DNA from: Lelliottia nimipressuralis | Lineage (GTDB): Bacteria > Pseudomonadota > Gammaproteobacteria > Enterobacterales > Enterobacteriaceae | Length of the DNA: 64,000 bases | Direction: 5' to 3' | Assembly (NCBI RefSeq): GCF_004115925.1 | Contig: NZ_SDDX01000008.1 | Coordinates: forward strand, 186,001 to 250,000 | Part shown: positions 33,368-43,753 of the stretch, one piece after another | Position numbering within the stretch: position 1 is the first letter of the stretch | Layout of the letters: the number at the start of each line of letters is the position of its first letter | Position numbers and translations under genes: made by a program | The notes under the pieces: generated by a model | Databases searched by the model: none | Seen by the model: only the letters and a program-made list of their open reading frames with translations | Told to the model about the DNA's origin: nothing

Positions 33368-34282
33368 TTACTCATAACGAAAGCGGAATTTTTCTTGTTC
33401 ATGTGCCGCCTTCGCCAGTATCCACTGCCGGAAGGCGGCTATTTTACCCAGTTCTGCCTGACTGTCATGACAAACCAGATAAAACGCATTCTTGCTGACC
33501 AGAACATCATTAAACGGGCAGACCAGGCGGCCTGCCTCAATTTCGGACTGGGCCATCACGTTGTTTGCCAACGCCACGCCCTGTCCGTGAATGGCGGCCT
33601 GTAACACCATCGCGCTGTGGCTAAAGATGGGGCCATGCTGCACATTAATATGATTAAGACCCAACTGGCGGGTATAAGTTTGCCAGTCGCGGCGAGAAGC
33701 ATCATGTAAAAGTGTATGTTGCGCCAGATCGGCAGGCGTTTTCAACGCTTTGTCGCCTGTCAGCAGCAGCGGCGAGCACACCGGCAGGAGATATTCTGCG
33801 TATAATTTTTCAACACGCAAGCCCGGCCAGTTGCCGCGACCGTAAAAAATAGCGACGTCGACATCGTCCGCCAGTTTGTCTTCCTGACGGTCCACCGCCT
33901 GGATCCTGACGTCGATTCCCGGATAAGCTGAGTTAAAGCTAGAGAGTCGTGGCACCAGCCAATGAATGGCAAAACTGGGCAATAAACTGACCGTCAGCGC
34001 ACCTTTAGCGCTTCGCGCCTGCAGTTTGCGCGTCGCCTCAGTGAGCTGGGAAAAAATGTCTTTGATATCCTGAAAATAGCTCTGCCCTTCTTCCGTCAGA
34101 AGCAGGGAGCGGTTGCGGCGGCGAAACAGCTTAAGCCCCAGGAAATCCTCCAGAGACTTGATTTGATGACTTACTGCGGCCTGCGTCACAAAAAGCTCAT
34201 CAGCCGCGCGCGTGAAGCTCAGATGGCGTGCTGCAGCATCAAAAACGCGTAATGCATTTAGGGGTGGTAATCGCTTCGACAT
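33368..34282 (-). CDS. gcvA: Glycine cleavage system transcriptional regulator GcvA
   Basis: GcvA is a LysR-type regulator that activates or, with GcvR, represses the gcvTHP glycine cleavage operon and activates gcvB. The 304-aa protein has an N-terminal winged helix (about 6-66; FTRAADELFVTQAAVSHQIK is the helix-turn-helix) and a periplasmic-binding-like effector domain (about 92-295). It is divergent from the small RNA gene gcvB, so one intergenic region controls both, as in E. coli. Confidence 0.97.
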   Translation of the reverse strand: MSKRLPPLNALRVFDAAARHLSFTRAADELFVTQAAVSHQIKSLEDFLGLKLFRRRNRSLLLTEEGQSYFQDIKDIFSQLTEATRKLQARSAKGALTVSLLPSFAIHWLVPRLSSFNSAYPGIDVRIQAVDRQEDKLADDVDVAIFYGRGNWPGLRVEKLYAEYLLPVCSPLLLTGDKALKTPADLAQHTLLHDASRRDWQTYTRQLGLNHINVQHGPIFSHSAMVLQAAIHGQGVALANNVMAQSEIEAGRLVCPFNDVLVSKNAFYLVCHDSQAELGKIAAFRQWILAKAAHEQEKFRFRYE

Positions 34283-34375
34283 GGGTATTAGGCTTAGATG
34301 TTAAAGGTATTTAACACATAGGAAACAACGTTTAACCTATTAGTTTTTTTTATCTGAGCCATTATAATTTGTCCG

Positions 34376-34404
34376 TTGAGGAACTACCAGCAAATACCTA
34401 TAGT
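34376..34404 (+). promoter_or_regulatory. gcvB promoter
   Basis: TTGAGG (34376-34381) and TATAGT (34399-34404) form a sigma-70 promoter with a 17-bp spacer, 6 bp ahead of the expected gcvB start at 34411. GcvA should bind further upstream in the gap to its own gene; I have not assigned that site. Confidence 0.8.
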
Positions 34405-34410
34405 GGCGGC

Positions 34411-34618
34411 ACTTCCTGAGCCGGAACGAAAAGCTTTTTTTGGAATGCGTGTTCTGAAGGGCTTTTGGCTTACGGTTGTGATGTTGTGTTGTTGTGTTTG
34501 CAATTGGTCTGCAATTCAGATCACGGTAGCGAAGCTACCCTTTTTTCACTTCCTGTACATTTACCCTGTCTGTCCATAGTGATTAATGTAGCACCGCCTA
34601 TTTGCGGTGCTTTTTTTT
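34411..34618 (+). ncRNA. gcvB: GcvB small RNA
   Basis: GcvB is an Hfq-dependent RNA that represses many amino-acid and peptide transporter mRNAs. The 208-nt gene starts ACTTCCTGAGCCGGAACG as in E. coli. It contains the G/U-rich R1 seed region (GTGATGTTGTGTTGTTGTG, about 34478-34496), an internal terminator-like stem (GGTAGC/GCTACC), and ends in a strong terminator (GCACCGC/GCGGTGC, then eight T). The R1 seed is unchanged by eye, so the target set should be conserved. Frames that overlap it are not genes. Confidence 0.97.
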
Positions 34619-34631
34619 GGTCTAAAATCTG

Positions 34632-34859
34632 TTACTTATCCAGTTCAACCATCTCTTTCACATCAGTACGGTTGATCTGCTGCTTGTTCCCGTTCGCATC
34701 TTTATACGAGATCATCCCGGTCTCATTATCGGTTTTTGGCTTCCCGTCAGAGACGATAGTTCGGCCATCATTGGTATGCATCACGTAGTTGTTACCAGAA
34801 CATGCGCTCAGGGCAAAAGTAAATACACAGGCAGAAATGATTGCGGCAGTCTTGTTCAT
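34632..34859 (-). CDS. ygdI: YgdI/YgdR family lipoprotein
   Basis: A 75-aa lipoprotein of unknown role. The signal peptide (MNKTAAIISACVFTFALSAC) ends in a lipobox with the acylated Cys in LSAC; Asn/Gly-rich residues follow, then a small SH3-like DUF903 domain (VMHTNDGRTIVSDGKPKT...GNKQQINRTDV). I chose the ATG at 34859 because AGGAG precedes it; the longer frame has no signal-peptide logic. It converges with gcvB, 13 bp from its end. A paralogue, ygdR, is at 61773. Confidence 0.93.
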   Translation of the reverse strand: MNKTAAIISACVFTFALSACSGNNYVMHTNDGRTIVSDGKPKTDNETGMISYKDANGNKQQINRTDVKEMVELDK

Positions 34860-35050
34860 AATTTTCTCCTTTAGCAATTAATGCTATTCAATCCTAGTTT
34901 TAAAACAGGCTAAAACATTCACCTAACACTATTCAGCATAACCTGCTTCTCAAGACCTGCCAGGACAAACAGACAATTCCGATAGCGATCAACAACCTTG
35001 CCCTGCCGCCGAAATTGCGCGACGATCTCCATATTGATATGAGGAATTCC

Positions 35051-36256
35051 ATGAACGCTTTCAGTCCTGCGCATTTTCGCGCACAGTTTCCGGCGCTGGC
35101 CGATGCCGGTGTTTATCTCGACAGTGCCGCCACGGCGCTCAAGCCGCAGGCTGTGATCGACGCGACAAATCAGTTCTACAGCCTGAGCGCCGGGAATGTG
35201 CATCGCAGCCAGTTTGCCGAGGCGCAGCGTTTGACCGCGCGCTATGAAGCTGCCCGCGATCAGGTCGCGCGTCTGCTGAACGCCGAAAGCGGTAAAAATA
35301 TCGTCTGGACGCGTGGCACCACCGAGGCAATCAATATGGTCGCCCAGTGCTATGCTCGCCCGCTCCTGCAACCGGGCGACGAGATTATCGTGAGCGAGGC
35401 CGAGCACCATGCCAATTTAGTGCCGTGGCTGATGGTCGCGGAACAAACGGGCGCCCGGATCGTAAAACTGCCGTTGGGCGCAGATTTACTGCCTGACGTC
35501 GGGCGTTTACCCGAACTCATCACCCCGCGCAGCCGAATTCTGGCTCTCGGACAAATGTCGAACGTCACCGGCGGTTGCCCGGATCTGGCCCGTGCCATTG
35601 AAATGGCACACCGCCACGGCATGGTTGTGATGGTCGACGGTGCGCAAGGCGTTGTGCATTTCCCGGCTGATGTCCGCAAACTGGATATCGACTTTTACGC
35701 TTTTTCCGGTCACAAGCTTTATGGCCCAACCGGGATCGGCGCGCTGTATGGCAAACCGGAACTGCTGGCACAAATGACCCCGTGGCTGGGCGGCGGAAAG
35801 ATGATCACCGAAGTGACCTTTGACGGTTTCAAAACCCAGGAGATCCCTTACCGCCTCGAAGCCGGTACGCCAAACGTGGCGGGCGTGATAGGGCTGAGCG
35901 CCGCACTGGAGTGGCTTGCTGAGACGGACGTCGAGCAAGCCGAAAGCTGGAGCCGTGGGCTGGCCACACTTGCAGAAGAAGAGTTAAAAAAACGTCCCGG
36001 ATTCCGCTCGTTCCGCGTCCAGGACTCCAGCCTGCTGGCGTTTGATTTTGCCGGTGTTCACCACAGCGATATGGTCACTCTGCTGGCCGGATACGGTATC
36101 GCCCTGCGCGCCGGACAGCACTGTGCACAGCCGCTGCTTGCGGCACTCGGCGTCAGTGGCACGCTGCGCGCCTCGTTTGCTCCCTACAACACGCAAAGCG
36201 ACGTTCATGCCCTGGTGGCGGCCGTCGATCGCGCCCTTGAACTCCTGGTGGATTAA
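35051..36256 (+). CDS. csdA: Cysteine desulfurase CsdA
   Basis: CsdA is a PLP enzyme that removes sulfur from cysteine and hands it to CsdE; it serves an alternative Fe-S or sulfur-transfer route. The 401-aa protein has the substrate start [14 protein letters not shown], the PLP Lys in [15 protein letters not shown], the PLP-stacking His in [12 protein letters not shown] and the active-site Cys loop [11 protein letters not shown]. The ATG at 35051 is preceded by GAGG at 6 nt; the frame is open 12 codons earlier without homology. It is coupled to csdE by a TAATG overlap. Confidence 0.96.
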   Translation: MNAFSPAHFRAQFPALADAGVYLDSAATALKPQAVIDATNQFYSLSAGNVHRSQFAEAQRLTARYEAARDQVARLLNAESGKNIVWTRGTTEAINMVAQCYARPLLQPGDEIIVSEAEHHANLVPWLMVAEQTGARIVKLPLGADLLPDVGRLPELITPRSRILALGQMSNVTGGCPDLARAIEMAHRHGMVVMVDGAQGVVHFPADVRKLDIDFYAFSGHKLYGPTGIGALYGKPELLAQMTPWLGGGKMITEVTFDGFKTQEIPYRLEAGTPNVAGVIGLSAALEWLAETDVEQAESWSRGLATLAEEELKKRPGFRSFRVQDSSLLAFDFAGVHHSDMVTLLAGYGIALRAGQHCAQPLLAALGVSGTLRASFAPYNTQSDVHALVAAVDRALELLVD

Positions 36257-36702
36257 TGACGAGCTCATCCTTAGCCGGACACCCTTTCGGCAGCGTGATC
36301 ACAGAAGAGACGCTGAGACAAACGTTCCTCCCGCTCACCCAGTGGGAAGATAAATACCGACAGCTGATTTTACTGGGCAAGCAACTCCCCACACTTTCTG
36401 ATGCGTTAAAAGCGCAGGCGAAAGAAATTCCAGGCTGCGAAAATCGCGTCTGGCTGGGTGTGACGACATCCGGGGAGACGCTGCATTTCTTTGGCGACAG
36501 CGAAGGGCGGATCGTGCGCGGTTTACTGGCAGTGCTGCTCACCGCCGTGGAAGGCAAAAGCGCCCGGCAATTGCTGGATGGCGATCCGTTGGCGCTGTTT
36601 GACGAGCTGGGGCTGCGCGGACAACTGAGCGCCTCACGCAGCCAGGGCCTGTCCGCACTGAGCGAAGCGGTGCTGAACGCCGCCCGTCAGGTTCAGGCCT
36701 GA
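36256..36702 (+). CDS. csdE: Cysteine desulfurase sulfur acceptor CsdE
   Basis: CsdE accepts persulfide sulfur from CsdA and, in E. coli, works with TcdA. The 148-aa SufE-fold protein has [20 protein letters not shown] near the N-terminus and the acceptor Cys in [11 protein letters not shown]. The start overlaps the csdA stop by one base. Its 3' end overlaps the convergent tcdA by 10 bp. Confidence 0.95.
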   Translation: MTSSSLAGHPFGSVITEETLRQTFLPLTQWEDKYRQLILLGKQLPTLSDALKAQAKEIPGCENRVWLGVTTSGETLHFFGDSEGRIVRGLLAVLLTAVEGKSARQLLDGDPLALFDELGLRGQLSASRSQGLSALSEAVLNAARQVQA

Positions 36703-37499
36703 CGGTTGGCTTTGGCCATCATTTTCTTCAGGGCGTGAGAGACAGCGACAAAACCAAAGGTTGCGGTGACCATTGTCGCCGCGCCAAAGCCCGAGGCGCA
36801 GTCCATTCGTTTCGGCCCTTCTGCGGTGCTTTTCATGGCACAGACGGAGCCATCTGCCTGCGGATAGACCAGCGCTTCAGTTGAGAACACGCAGTCTACG
36901 CCCAGCTTACCTTTACTGTTTTTCACCACGTTAAAATCGTTTTTCAGCCTTTCACGCAGTTTTGCCGCCAGCGGATCCTGAATGGTTTTCGCCAAATCGG
37001 TCACCTGGATCTGCGTCGGATCGATTTGACCGCCCGCCCCGCCCGTGGTCACTAATGGAATCTTGTAGCGACGGCAATAGGCAATCAGGGCCGCTTTCGG
37101 ACGCACGCTGTCGATTGCGTCAATCACGTAGCTAAAGCCGGTGCCCAGGTATTGCGCCACATTATCGGCGGTGACGAAATCATCAATCACCGTGACACGA
37201 CATTCCGGGTTAATCAGGCGGATGCGCTCTGCCATCACTTCTGCTTTCGCCAGGCCAACGTTATCGCGCAGGGCATGGATCTGACGGTTGGTGTTGGTGA
37301 CGCACACATCATCCATATCAATAAGGGTAATCGCGCCAATACCGGTACGCGCCAGCGCCTCAGCCGCCCAGGAGCCGACTCCGCCAATACCGACCACGCA
37401 GACGTGGGCATCCGCAAAAAGTTGCAGGGCTTTTTCACCATATAAACGCGCCGTACCGCCAAAACGTTGACGCCAGGCATCGCTGATTAACGCAGACAT
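36693..37499 (-). CDS. tcdA: tRNA threonylcarbamoyladenosine dehydratase
   Basis: TcdA cyclises t6A37 of tRNA to ct6A using ATP. The 268-aa E1-like protein shows the nucleotide loop [19 protein letters not shown], the ATP-binding [16 protein letters not shown] and the conserved Cys near [14 protein letters not shown]. CsdA-CsdE act with TcdA in E. coli, and the three genes remain together here, facing each other. A terminator for mltA lies just upstream of its start. Confidence 0.95.
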   Translation of the reverse strand: MSALISDAWRQRFGGTARLYGEKALQLFADAHVCVVGIGGVGSWAAEALARTGIGAITLIDMDDVCVTNTNRQIHALRDNVGLAKAEVMAERIRLINPECRVTVIDDFVTADNVAQYLGTGFSYVIDAIDSVRPKAALIAYCRRYKIPLVTTGGAGGQIDPTQIQVTDLAKTIQDPLAAKLRERLKNDFNVVKNSKGKLGVDCVFSTEALVYPQADGSVCAMKSTAEGPKRMDCASGFGAATMVTATFGFVAVSHALKKMMAKANRQA

Positions 37500-37513
37500 A
37501 AGACCTCAGGATG

Positions 37514-37540
37514 TAAAAAGGGTGAGGTTTTATCCTCACC
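37514..37540 (-). terminator. Terminator after mltA
   Basis: On the minus strand GGTGAGG and CCTCACC (37534-37540 and 37521-37527) form a stem followed by CTTTTTAC. A second hairpin (CCTTCTCC/GGAGAAGG, 37545-37566) lies between it and the mltA stop and resembles the intergenic hairpins near 16827 and 41901. Confidence 0.8.
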
Positions 37541-37596
37541 CTGCCCTTCTCCATCACAGGAGAAGGCGGTAAATATTACGCGCTAGATTACCACAA

Positions 37597-38694
37597 TCAG
37601 CCGCTGAAAACGTTGCCAGCACTTGCTGCGGGTTTGAGAACCCATACGCGTCCATAATGGTTATACCAGCCCGCACGATGGCCCGCATCCGCACCAATGC
37701 CCTGATAAATATCGAAGTGCTGGCCTTTAATGGCCCCACCGACATCCAGCGCCACCATCAGGCGTAATTCATACTGACCGCTGAATTTGCCGTTGTTGTC
37801 CAGGGTCGGCACTTCTGCCAGCAGCGTGGTGCCCGGCGGTATGATAGAACGATCGGAAGCCACGGATGCACGTCCAATCAGCGGAACCGCGCTGGCCCCT
37901 TTCACCGGTGCGTAATTTTGCGGTTTAAAGAAGACGAAGGACGGGTTCTGCTCCAGCAGCTCACGCACTTCAGCTTCGCTGTGCTTTTCGCCCCACTCGC
38001 GAATAGCCTGCATCGACATATCTTCTTTCTTAACTTCCCCGCGATCGATCAGCACTTTGCCGATACTGCGGTAGGCGTGGCCATTTTTACCGGAGTAGCT
38101 AAAGAAGTTAAGAGGTGAACCATCACCAAAATCTATATACCCGCTGCCCTGCACATCCATGATGAAGTTATCCATCAGCGAGTTACTGTAGGCCAGCACA
38201 TACGTTTCATTCAGCGCACCGGAATAGATCTCTGCGCGAGACGGCAGGCGGCCACGCTTTGGCGGCATGCGGTAAATAGGATATTGGAACTCGCCCTGAC
38301 GGGTGTGTCGCGCCTGGACCACCGGCGTGTAGTAACCGGTGAACTGGACGTTACCGTAGTTATCGGCCCCTTCCATCTGCCAGGCATCGATGCCGTACTG
38401 GCGCATGGTGCGCGTATCGCCGCCTGCACGCAGCCAGTCCTGTACGGCGTTGTAGACGCTGTTCTGCGAGCCATACAGACGCGGTGACGCGGTGCGGATC
38501 TGGCTGACCTGCTCAGCGAAGTCACCCGCGTTGATCGGCGCACCCACGGCATCCGGCTGGTTAACTAAAGAGAAAGGCTGGGTGAATTTCCCGTCTTTAT
38601 ATTGCTGACCGCGATCGGTCGGTTTAGAGGAGCAGGCCGCAAGAATCGCTACCATTGCGCCCGTCATCAGATACTTCGCCCATCGTCCTTTCAT
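37597..38694 (-). CDS. mltA: Membrane-bound lytic murein transglycosylase A
   Basis: MltA is an outer-membrane lipoprotein that cleaves peptidoglycan to 1,6-anhydro-muropeptides. The 365-aa precursor has a signal peptide with lipobox LAAC (Cys at 21) followed by SSKPTDRG. The mature part holds the double-psi beta-barrel MltA domain (about 110-260) and a 3D domain. The catalytic Asp lies in VALDVGGAIKGQHFDIYQG, with GADAGHRAGWYNHYGRVWVL after it. It lies between tcdA and the initiator tRNA gene, as in E. coli. Confidence 0.96.
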   Translation of the reverse strand: MKGRWAKYLMTGAMVAILAACSSKPTDRGQQYKDGKFTQPFSLVNQPDAVGAPINAGDFAEQVSQIRTASPRLYGSQNSVYNAVQDWLRAGGDTRTMRQYGIDAWQMEGADNYGNVQFTGYYTPVVQARHTRQGEFQYPIYRMPPKRGRLPSRAEIYSGALNETYVLAYSNSLMDNFIMDVQGSGYIDFGDGSPLNFFSYSGKNGHAYRSIGKVLIDRGEVKKEDMSMQAIREWGEKHSEAEVRELLEQNPSFVFFKPQNYAPVKGASAVPLIGRASVASDRSIIPPGTTLLAEVPTLDNNGKFSGQYELRLMVALDVGGAIKGQHFDIYQGIGADAGHRAGWYNHYGRVWVLKPAASAGNVFSG

Positions 38695-38861
38695 TATATC
38701 TCGTCTTAAAGTTGCCCTGAGTCTCTATAAAGAAGATAACAAACCCCTCAGGCTATTGAAATCTGATAGCGCATCCTGAGGCAGGATTTGCGCATTAATC
38801 GTCCGAACAGGGCGATGTCGTTCATTTTACATACTAATTTTGGTATTTATGAGAAAAAGGG

Positions 38862-38889
38862 TTGCATCAAAAACCTATCCGAGTATAGT
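38862..38889 (+). promoter_or_regulatory. Promoter of the initiator tRNA gene
   Basis: TTGCAT (38862-38867) and TATAGT (38884-38889) are spaced by 16 bp, followed by a GC-rich discriminator (GCGC), typical of stable-RNA promoters under stringent control. Transcription should begin a few bases ahead of the tRNA at 38903. Confidence 0.75.
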
Positions 38890-38902
38890 GCGCATCCACG
38901 GA

Positions 38903-38979
<77 letters not shown>

Positions 38980-38998
38980 ATTCTTCGAAAAACAATAG

Positions 38999-39020
38999 AC
39001 ACCCTCAAGGGTGTTTTTTT
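38999..39020 (+). terminator. Terminator after tRNA-fMet
   Basis: ACACCCTCAAGGGTGT is a short hairpin followed by a run of seven T, 20 bp after the tRNA, ending the single-gene transcript. Confidence 0.88.
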
Positions 39021-39068
39021 GTATCTGCAGTTTGTGGATTTGCCGGGCGTGAACCCGGCTCATACCAT

Positions 39069-40322
39069 CTATCCTCTTCTGGCCAGCGTCGCGCCATCCG
39101 AGAAATACGCCTTAATCCCCGCCAGAATCGACTCTGCCACTTCCTGCTGGAATTTCGCGGTCTTGAGCTTACGCTCCTCTTCGACGTTACTGATAAACGC
39201 CGTTTCGACCAGAATCGACGGGATATCCGGCGCCTTCAGCACCGCAAAGCCCGCCTGCTCAACGCTGTTTTTATGCAGCTTGTTCACATTCCCGAGTTTA
39301 CTCAGCACTGCTTTACCAAATTTCAGACTGTCGGTAATAGTGAGCGACTGCACCATGTCGAACATCGTGTGATCGACATAGCGATCGCCACTCTTGCTCA
39401 CCCCACCAATCAGGTCGGAGGCGTTCTGGGAATCCGCCAGCAGTCGCGCCGCGGTACTGGTCGCCCCTTTGGTCGACAGAGCAAAGACCGACGAACCGCT
39501 CGGCTGTCTGCTGGTAAAGGCATCGGCGTGAATGGAGACAAACAGGTCAGCGCGCTGTTTCTGCGCTTTCGCCACGCGCACTTTCAGCGGAATGAACACG
39601 TCTTCATTGCGCGTCATGTACGCCCGCATGTTGCCCTCTTTATCGATCAACGCCTTCAGACGGCGGCCAATCTGCAACACCACGTCTTTTTCACGCGTTC
39701 GATATTTCCCGACCGCTCCGGAGTCTTCTCCGCCGTGGCCCGGATCGAGCATGATCACAATCGGGCGATCGCGCCCCGCTTTACCCGGCTGCGGGCCACT
39801 CTGCGCAGGAGGAACCTGTCTCTCAAGATCGCCTTTGTTGTAATCTTCCAGCAAGGCGAGGAGTGGATCCTGAATGTCCGTCGCATTAGCCGGATAAAGA
39901 TCCATCACCAGACGCTCTTTAAAACCGGCCACCGGTGCCAGGGCAAACAGCTGCGGTTTAACGTTCTGCTTCAGCTCGAACACCATGCGCACGGTTTGCG
40001 GATCAAACTGGCCGACGCGGGCAGATTTAATGTAAGGATCATCGCCACGGATCTGCGCCCCCATGCCTTTCAGCACCGAGTTCAGATTCACGCCCTCGAT
40101 ATCCACCACCACACGCTCAGGATTGCTCAACGCAAACTGTTTGTATTTCAGTACCTGATTAGACTCTACCGTCACGCGCGTATAGGTCGAAGACGGCCAG
40201 ACACGCACCGCCACCACCTGACTGACGGCGGCGAATGCAACCTGGCTGACGCTCAGCAACCACATCGCCCCGGCCCCTTGTAACAAGCGGCGGCGGCTTA
40301 TTGTTGATTTGGATCCCGACAT
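39069..40322 (-). CDS. amiC: N-acetylmuramoyl-L-alanine amidase AmiC
   Basis: AmiC splits septal peptidoglycan during cell separation, activated by NlpD. The 417-aa precursor starts [20 protein letters not shown], a twin-arginine (Tat) signal peptide with the SRRRLL motif, so it is exported folded. An AMIN domain (about 40-150) targets it to the septum; the zinc amidase_3 domain (about 190-405) shows [13 protein letters not shown], the second His in VSIHADAF and the catalytic Glu in [12 protein letters not shown] chose the ATG at 40322 with GGGAG ahead; the frame is open 28 codons upstream. Divergent from argA. Confidence 0.96.
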   Translation of the reverse strand: MSGSKSTISRRRLLQGAGAMWLLSVSQVAFAAVSQVVAVRVWPSSTYTRVTVESNQVLKYKQFALSNPERVVVDIEGVNLNSVLKGMGAQIRGDDPYIKSARVGQFDPQTVRMVFELKQNVKPQLFALAPVAGFKERLVMDLYPANATDIQDPLLALLEDYNKGDLERQVPPAQSGPQPGKAGRDRPIVIMLDPGHGGEDSGAVGKYRTREKDVVLQIGRRLKALIDKEGNMRAYMTRNEDVFIPLKVRVAKAQKQRADLFVSIHADAFTSRQPSGSSVFALSTKGATSTAARLLADSQNASDLIGGVSKSGDRYVDHTMFDMVQSLTITDSLKFGKAVLSKLGNVNKLHKNSVEQAGFAVLKAPDIPSILVETAFISNVEEERKLKTAKFQQEVAESILAGIKAYFSDGATLARRG

Positions 40323-40498
40323 GCTTCTCCCGAGCAAGAAAACGAATTTACCGACAAAACGTCCAAATTGACCGAAAACTTTAGCGAATGATGCATAACC
40401 TGTCATCTATAAAAGGGTAAACAATCATGCAGTAAGGCACGCATCACTTAATTTTTTCTCTGGTTTGCACTGAATTTAGGGTTGCGCGCGCGGCAATA

Positions 40499-40537
40499 AT
40501 CGAATAAAAATACAGAAAATACGAATAAACATTCACT
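40499..40537. promoter_or_regulatory. Pair of ARG boxes upstream of argA
   Basis: Two 18-bp imperfect palindromes, ATCGAATAAAAATACAGA (40499-40516) and TACGAATAAACATTCACT (40520-40537), are separated by exactly 3 bp. This is the standard arrangement of an ArgR hexamer operator. They end 13 bp before the argA GTG, so bound ArgR should block transcription. Confidence 0.85.
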
Positions 40538-40550
40538 GAGGGGTTGTGCC

Positions 40551-41882
40551 GTGGTAAAGGAACGTAGAACCGAACTGGTCCAGGGATTCCGCCATTCTGT
40601 TCCCTACATCAATACCCATCGGGGAAAAACGTTTGTCATCATGCTGGGTGGCGAAGCCATTGAGCATGAAAACTTTTCCAGTATAGTCAATGACATCGGT
40701 CTGCTGCACAGCCTCGGCATTCGCCTGGTGGTCGTCTACGGCGCGCGCCCACAAATCGACGCCAATCTGGCGGCCCACCACCACGAGCCGATTTATCACA
40801 AGCACACCCGCGTGACTGACGCCAAAACCCTGGAGCTGGTTAAGCAAGCAGCCGGGCTTTTGCAGCTCGATATCACTGCGCGTCTGTCGATGAGCCTCAA
40901 CAATACGCCGCTTCAGGGCGCGCATATCAACGTGGTCAGCGGCAATTTTATTATTTCCCAGCCGTTGGGCGTGGATGATGGTGTGGATTACTGCCACAGC
41001 GGGCGTATCCGTCGTATCGACGAAGAGGCGATTCATCGCCAGCTCGATAACGGCGCGATTGTGCTGATGGGGCCGGTTGCCGTCTCCGTGACGGGTGAAA
41101 GTTTTAACCTCACCTCCGAAGAGGTGGCAACGCAGCTGGCGATCAAACTCAAAGCCGAGAAGATGATCGGTTTCTGCTCCTCGCAGGGCGTGTTTAACGA
41201 ACACGGAGATATCGTTTCGGAGCTTTTCCCGAACGAAGCCCAGGCGCGCGTCGAAGCGCTGGAAGCAGAAGGTGATTACCACTCCGGCACCGTGCGTTTC
41301 CTGCGCGGCGCGGTCAAAGCCTGTCGCAGCGGCGTGCGTCGCAGCCACCTGATCAGTTATCAGGAAGACGGGGCATTGTTGCAGGAGCTGTTCTCTCGCG
41401 ACGGTATTGGTACGCAGATTGTGATGGAGAGTGCGGAACAGATTCGTCGCGCCACGATCAACGATATTGGCGGAATTCTGGAGCTTATTCGGCCGCTGGA
41501 GCAGCAAGGGATTTTGGTCCGTCGCTCCCGCGAGCAGCTGGAGATGGAGATCGACAAGTTCACCATCATCCAGCGCGACAACCTGACTATCGCCTGCGCG
41601 GCGCTCTACCCCTTCCCCGAAGAGAAAATCGGTGAGATGGCCTGCGTGGCAGTGCATCCAGACTACCGCAGTTCCTCGCGCGGCGAAGTGCTGCTTGAGC
41701 GGGTCGCCGCCCAGGCACGTCAGATCGGCCTGAATAAATTATTTGTCTTGACCACCCGCAGCATTCACTGGTTCCAGGAACGCGGCTTTACACCGGTCGA
41801 TATTGATTTGCTGCCGGAGAGTAAAAAAGAGATGTACAACTATCAGCGACGTTCGAAGGTGCTGATGGCGGACTTGAGTTAA
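40551..41882 (+). CDS. argA: Amino-acid N-acetyltransferase (N-acetylglutamate synthase)
   Basis: ArgA makes N-acetylglutamate from glutamate and acetyl-CoA, the first step of arginine synthesis. The 443-aa protein has an amino-acid-kinase-like domain (about 1-290; [18 protein letters not shown]) that binds the arginine inhibitor, and a C-terminal GNAT domain (about 295-435; [20 protein letters not shown] is the acetyl-CoA loop). The start is GTG at 40551, giving MVKERRTEL. It carries an ArgR operator pair just upstream and converges with recD. Confidence 0.97.
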   Translation: MVKERRTELVQGFRHSVPYINTHRGKTFVIMLGGEAIEHENFSSIVNDIGLLHSLGIRLVVVYGARPQIDANLAAHHHEPIYHKHTRVTDAKTLELVKQAAGLLQLDITARLSMSLNNTPLQGAHINVVSGNFIISQPLGVDDGVDYCHSGRIRRIDEEAIHRQLDNGAIVLMGPVAVSVTGESFNLTSEEVATQLAIKLKAEKMIGFCSSQGVFNEHGDIVSELFPNEAQARVEALEAEGDYHSGTVRFLRGAVKACRSGVRRSHLISYQEDGALLQELFSRDGIGTQIVMESAEQIRRATINDIGGILELIRPLEQQGILVRRSREQLEMEIDKFTIIQRDNLTIACAALYPFPEEKIGEMACVAVHPDYRSSSRGEVLLERVAAQARQIGLNKLFVLTTRSIHWFQERGFTPVDIDLLPESKKEMYNYQRRSKVLMADLS

Positions 41883-41900
41883 CCCCACAGGCCATGCGCT

Positions 41901-41923
41901 TCCCTCTCCCGAACGGAGAGGGA
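41901..41923. repeat. Intergenic hairpin between argA and recD
   Basis: TCCCTCTCC and GGAGAGGGA pair perfectly over 9 bp around a 5-nt loop between converging genes. No strong T-run follows on either side. The sequence is kin to the hairpins at 16827 and 37545. Confidence 0.65.
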
Positions 41924-41932
41924 GCCAAACAC

Positions 41933-43753
41933 TCAGGCAGATTCAAACACCGCGCTTAACCCGCTGCGCCGCTCGGTACGCGTCGTCACGGCTTGCGCCA
42001 GCACACGCTCGTCGGCATACAGCGACAGCCTTTTCCGCGCGCGGGTGATGGCGGTATACACCAGCTCGCGCGTCACTACCGGCGACATTTGCGCGGGCAG
42101 AATCAGCACCGCGTGATCAAACTCGGAACCCTGCGATTTGTGCACCGTCATCGCCCACGCCGTTTCGTGTTCTGGCAGACGGCTTGGCTGCACCGATTTC
42201 ACGCTGCCATCGGGCATCTGGAACCAGACGCGCAGCCCCTGGCCGCGATCGAGCGCAATGCCGATATCACCGTTAAACAGCCCAAGAGCGCTGTCGTTAC
42301 GGGAGATCATTACCGGACGCCCCTCATACCAGCGGGAATGCGGCTGGCGGAAGATTTTCCGCTTCTGCGCTAACGCCAGCTCCAGCCGTTCATTCAGCCC
42401 GGTGACGCCAAACGGCCCTTCGCGCAGCGCGCACAAAAGCTGATACTCACCGAAGGCTGCAATCACGGCTTCCGGTGCATCCTGTTGCTGCACGCTCATA
42501 AGGAAACGCTGATAACCCTGCAATGCATCCTCGAGCATGGCGAGATACTCTTCGCCCGTCTGGAGCGGTTTTTTCTCAATGTCGTCAAATGTGCCGTTAA
42601 ATACCGTTCTGATGGCCGCACGATCGCCGCGGTTAACGGCGGCGGCGAGCTGACCGATACCGGAATCGCTGCCAAAACGGTAGCTTTTTTGCAACAGGCA
42701 CAGGCTGTCGCGCAAGGCCCCCGCCCGTTCTTCTGTGTGCCCTTCAATCGGGCAGCCGGTCAGGTGCGACAGCTCCTGCGCGCGCGTGAGGGTATAGCCT
42801 GCGCTGGCATAATTGCAGATATCCCCCAGCACGGCCCCCGCCTCAACCGAGGCCAGCTGATCGCGATCGCCGAGGAAAATCACGCGGGCGTGCGGCGGTA
42901 GCGCGTCGATCAGGCGCGACATCATCGTCAAGTCGATCATCGAGGCTTCGTCGACCACCAGCACATCCAGGTGCAGCGGATTCCCTGCATGATAGCGCAG
43001 ACGCTGGCTGCCAGGCTGGGCGCCAAGCAGGCGGTGCAGCGTGCTGGCCTCATTCGGGAACAACTTGCGCTGGGCATCATTCAGCGGCAGTTTTTGCAGC
43101 GTGCCACCCAGTGATTCCGTCAATCTTGCCGCCGCTTTGCCCGTGGGAGCAGCCAGCCGGATACGGCATTTCTGCTCGCCCGCTATCTGAATCAGCGCCG
43201 CCAGCAGTTTTGCGACGGTGGTGGTTTTCCCCGTCCCTGGTCCGCCAGAAATCACCGAAATGCGCCGCGTCAGGGCTACCGCCGCCGCCACTTTTTGCCA
43301 GTTCACCGTTTCTGAGTCACCGAACAGGTCATTCAGGGTTTGAATCAATGCCCTATCGTCATAGGGCAGCGGCTGATTAGAATCATTAAAGAAATGCGCT
43401 ATCGCCAGCTCGTTACGCCACATGCGATTGAGATAGAGCCGGTCGTGACAAAGAATCAAGGGCGTCGGAATATCACCGTGACTGACGGCGTCAGAGCGCA
43501 GTAGCACGTCTTGCCAGTCCGTCGTTTCGCCGAGGAGAGCGTAACAGGCCTGCAGCGGAGCGGGCATTTTCTCATCCGGTACCAGGCGTGACAGGGGCAA
43601 GCACACATGGCCTTCACCGGCATCTTTACTGAGGATCGCGGCGGCCAGCATGACCGCAGCATCGTTATCCGCCACCATCATGGCAAACTGCGCGTCGAGA
43701 GGGCGCAGCGCACGCTGCTCTACCGCCTCAAGCAACCGCTCTTTCATTGTCAT
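41933..43753 (-). CDS. recD: RecBCD enzyme subunit RecD
   Basis: RecD is the 5'-to-3' helicase motor of RecBCD, which processes double-strand breaks and degrades foreign linear DNA. The 606-aa SF1B helicase has the Walker [17 protein letters not shown] at about 169-184, a DEAS Walker B in [26 protein letters not shown] and the C-terminal UvrD-like motif [15 protein letters not shown]. Its ATG overlaps the recB stop by 4 bp (ATGA). Downstream an intergenic hairpin separates it from argA. Confidence 0.96.
   Translation of the reverse strand: MTMKERLLEAVEQRALRPLDAQFAMMVADNDAAVMLAAAILSKDAGEGHVCLPLSRLVPDEKMPAPLQACYALLGETTDWQDVLLRSDAVSHGDIPTPLILCHDRLYLNRMWRNELAIAHFFNDSNQPLPYDDRALIQTLNDLFGDSETVNWQKVAAAVALTRRISVISGGPGTGKTTTVAKLLAALIQIAGEQKCRIRLAAPTGKAAARLTESLGGTLQKLPLNDAQRKLFPNEASTLHRLLGAQPGSQRLRYHAGNPLHLDVLVVDEASMIDLTMMSRLIDALPPHARVIFLGDRDQLASVEAGAVLGDICNYASAGYTLTRAQELSHLTGCPIEGHTEERAGALRDSLCLLQKSYRFGSDSGIGQLAAAVNRGDRAAIRTVFNGTFDDIEKKPLQTGEEYLAMLEDALQGYQRFLMSVQQQDAPEAVIAAFGEYQLLCALREGPFGVTGLNERLELALAQKRKIFRQPHSRWYEGRPVMISRNDSALGLFNGDIGIALDRGQGLRVWFQMPDGSVKSVQPSRLPEHETAWAMTVHKSQGSEFDHAVLILPAQMSPVVTRELVYTAITRARKRLSLYADERVLAQAVTTRTERRSGLSAVFESA

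Noticed and set aside
34376-34788. Open frames of 67 and 107 codons on the plus strand
   Set aside because: They cover gcvB and the antisense of ygdI. The region is accounted for by a known small RNA with its own promoter and terminator.
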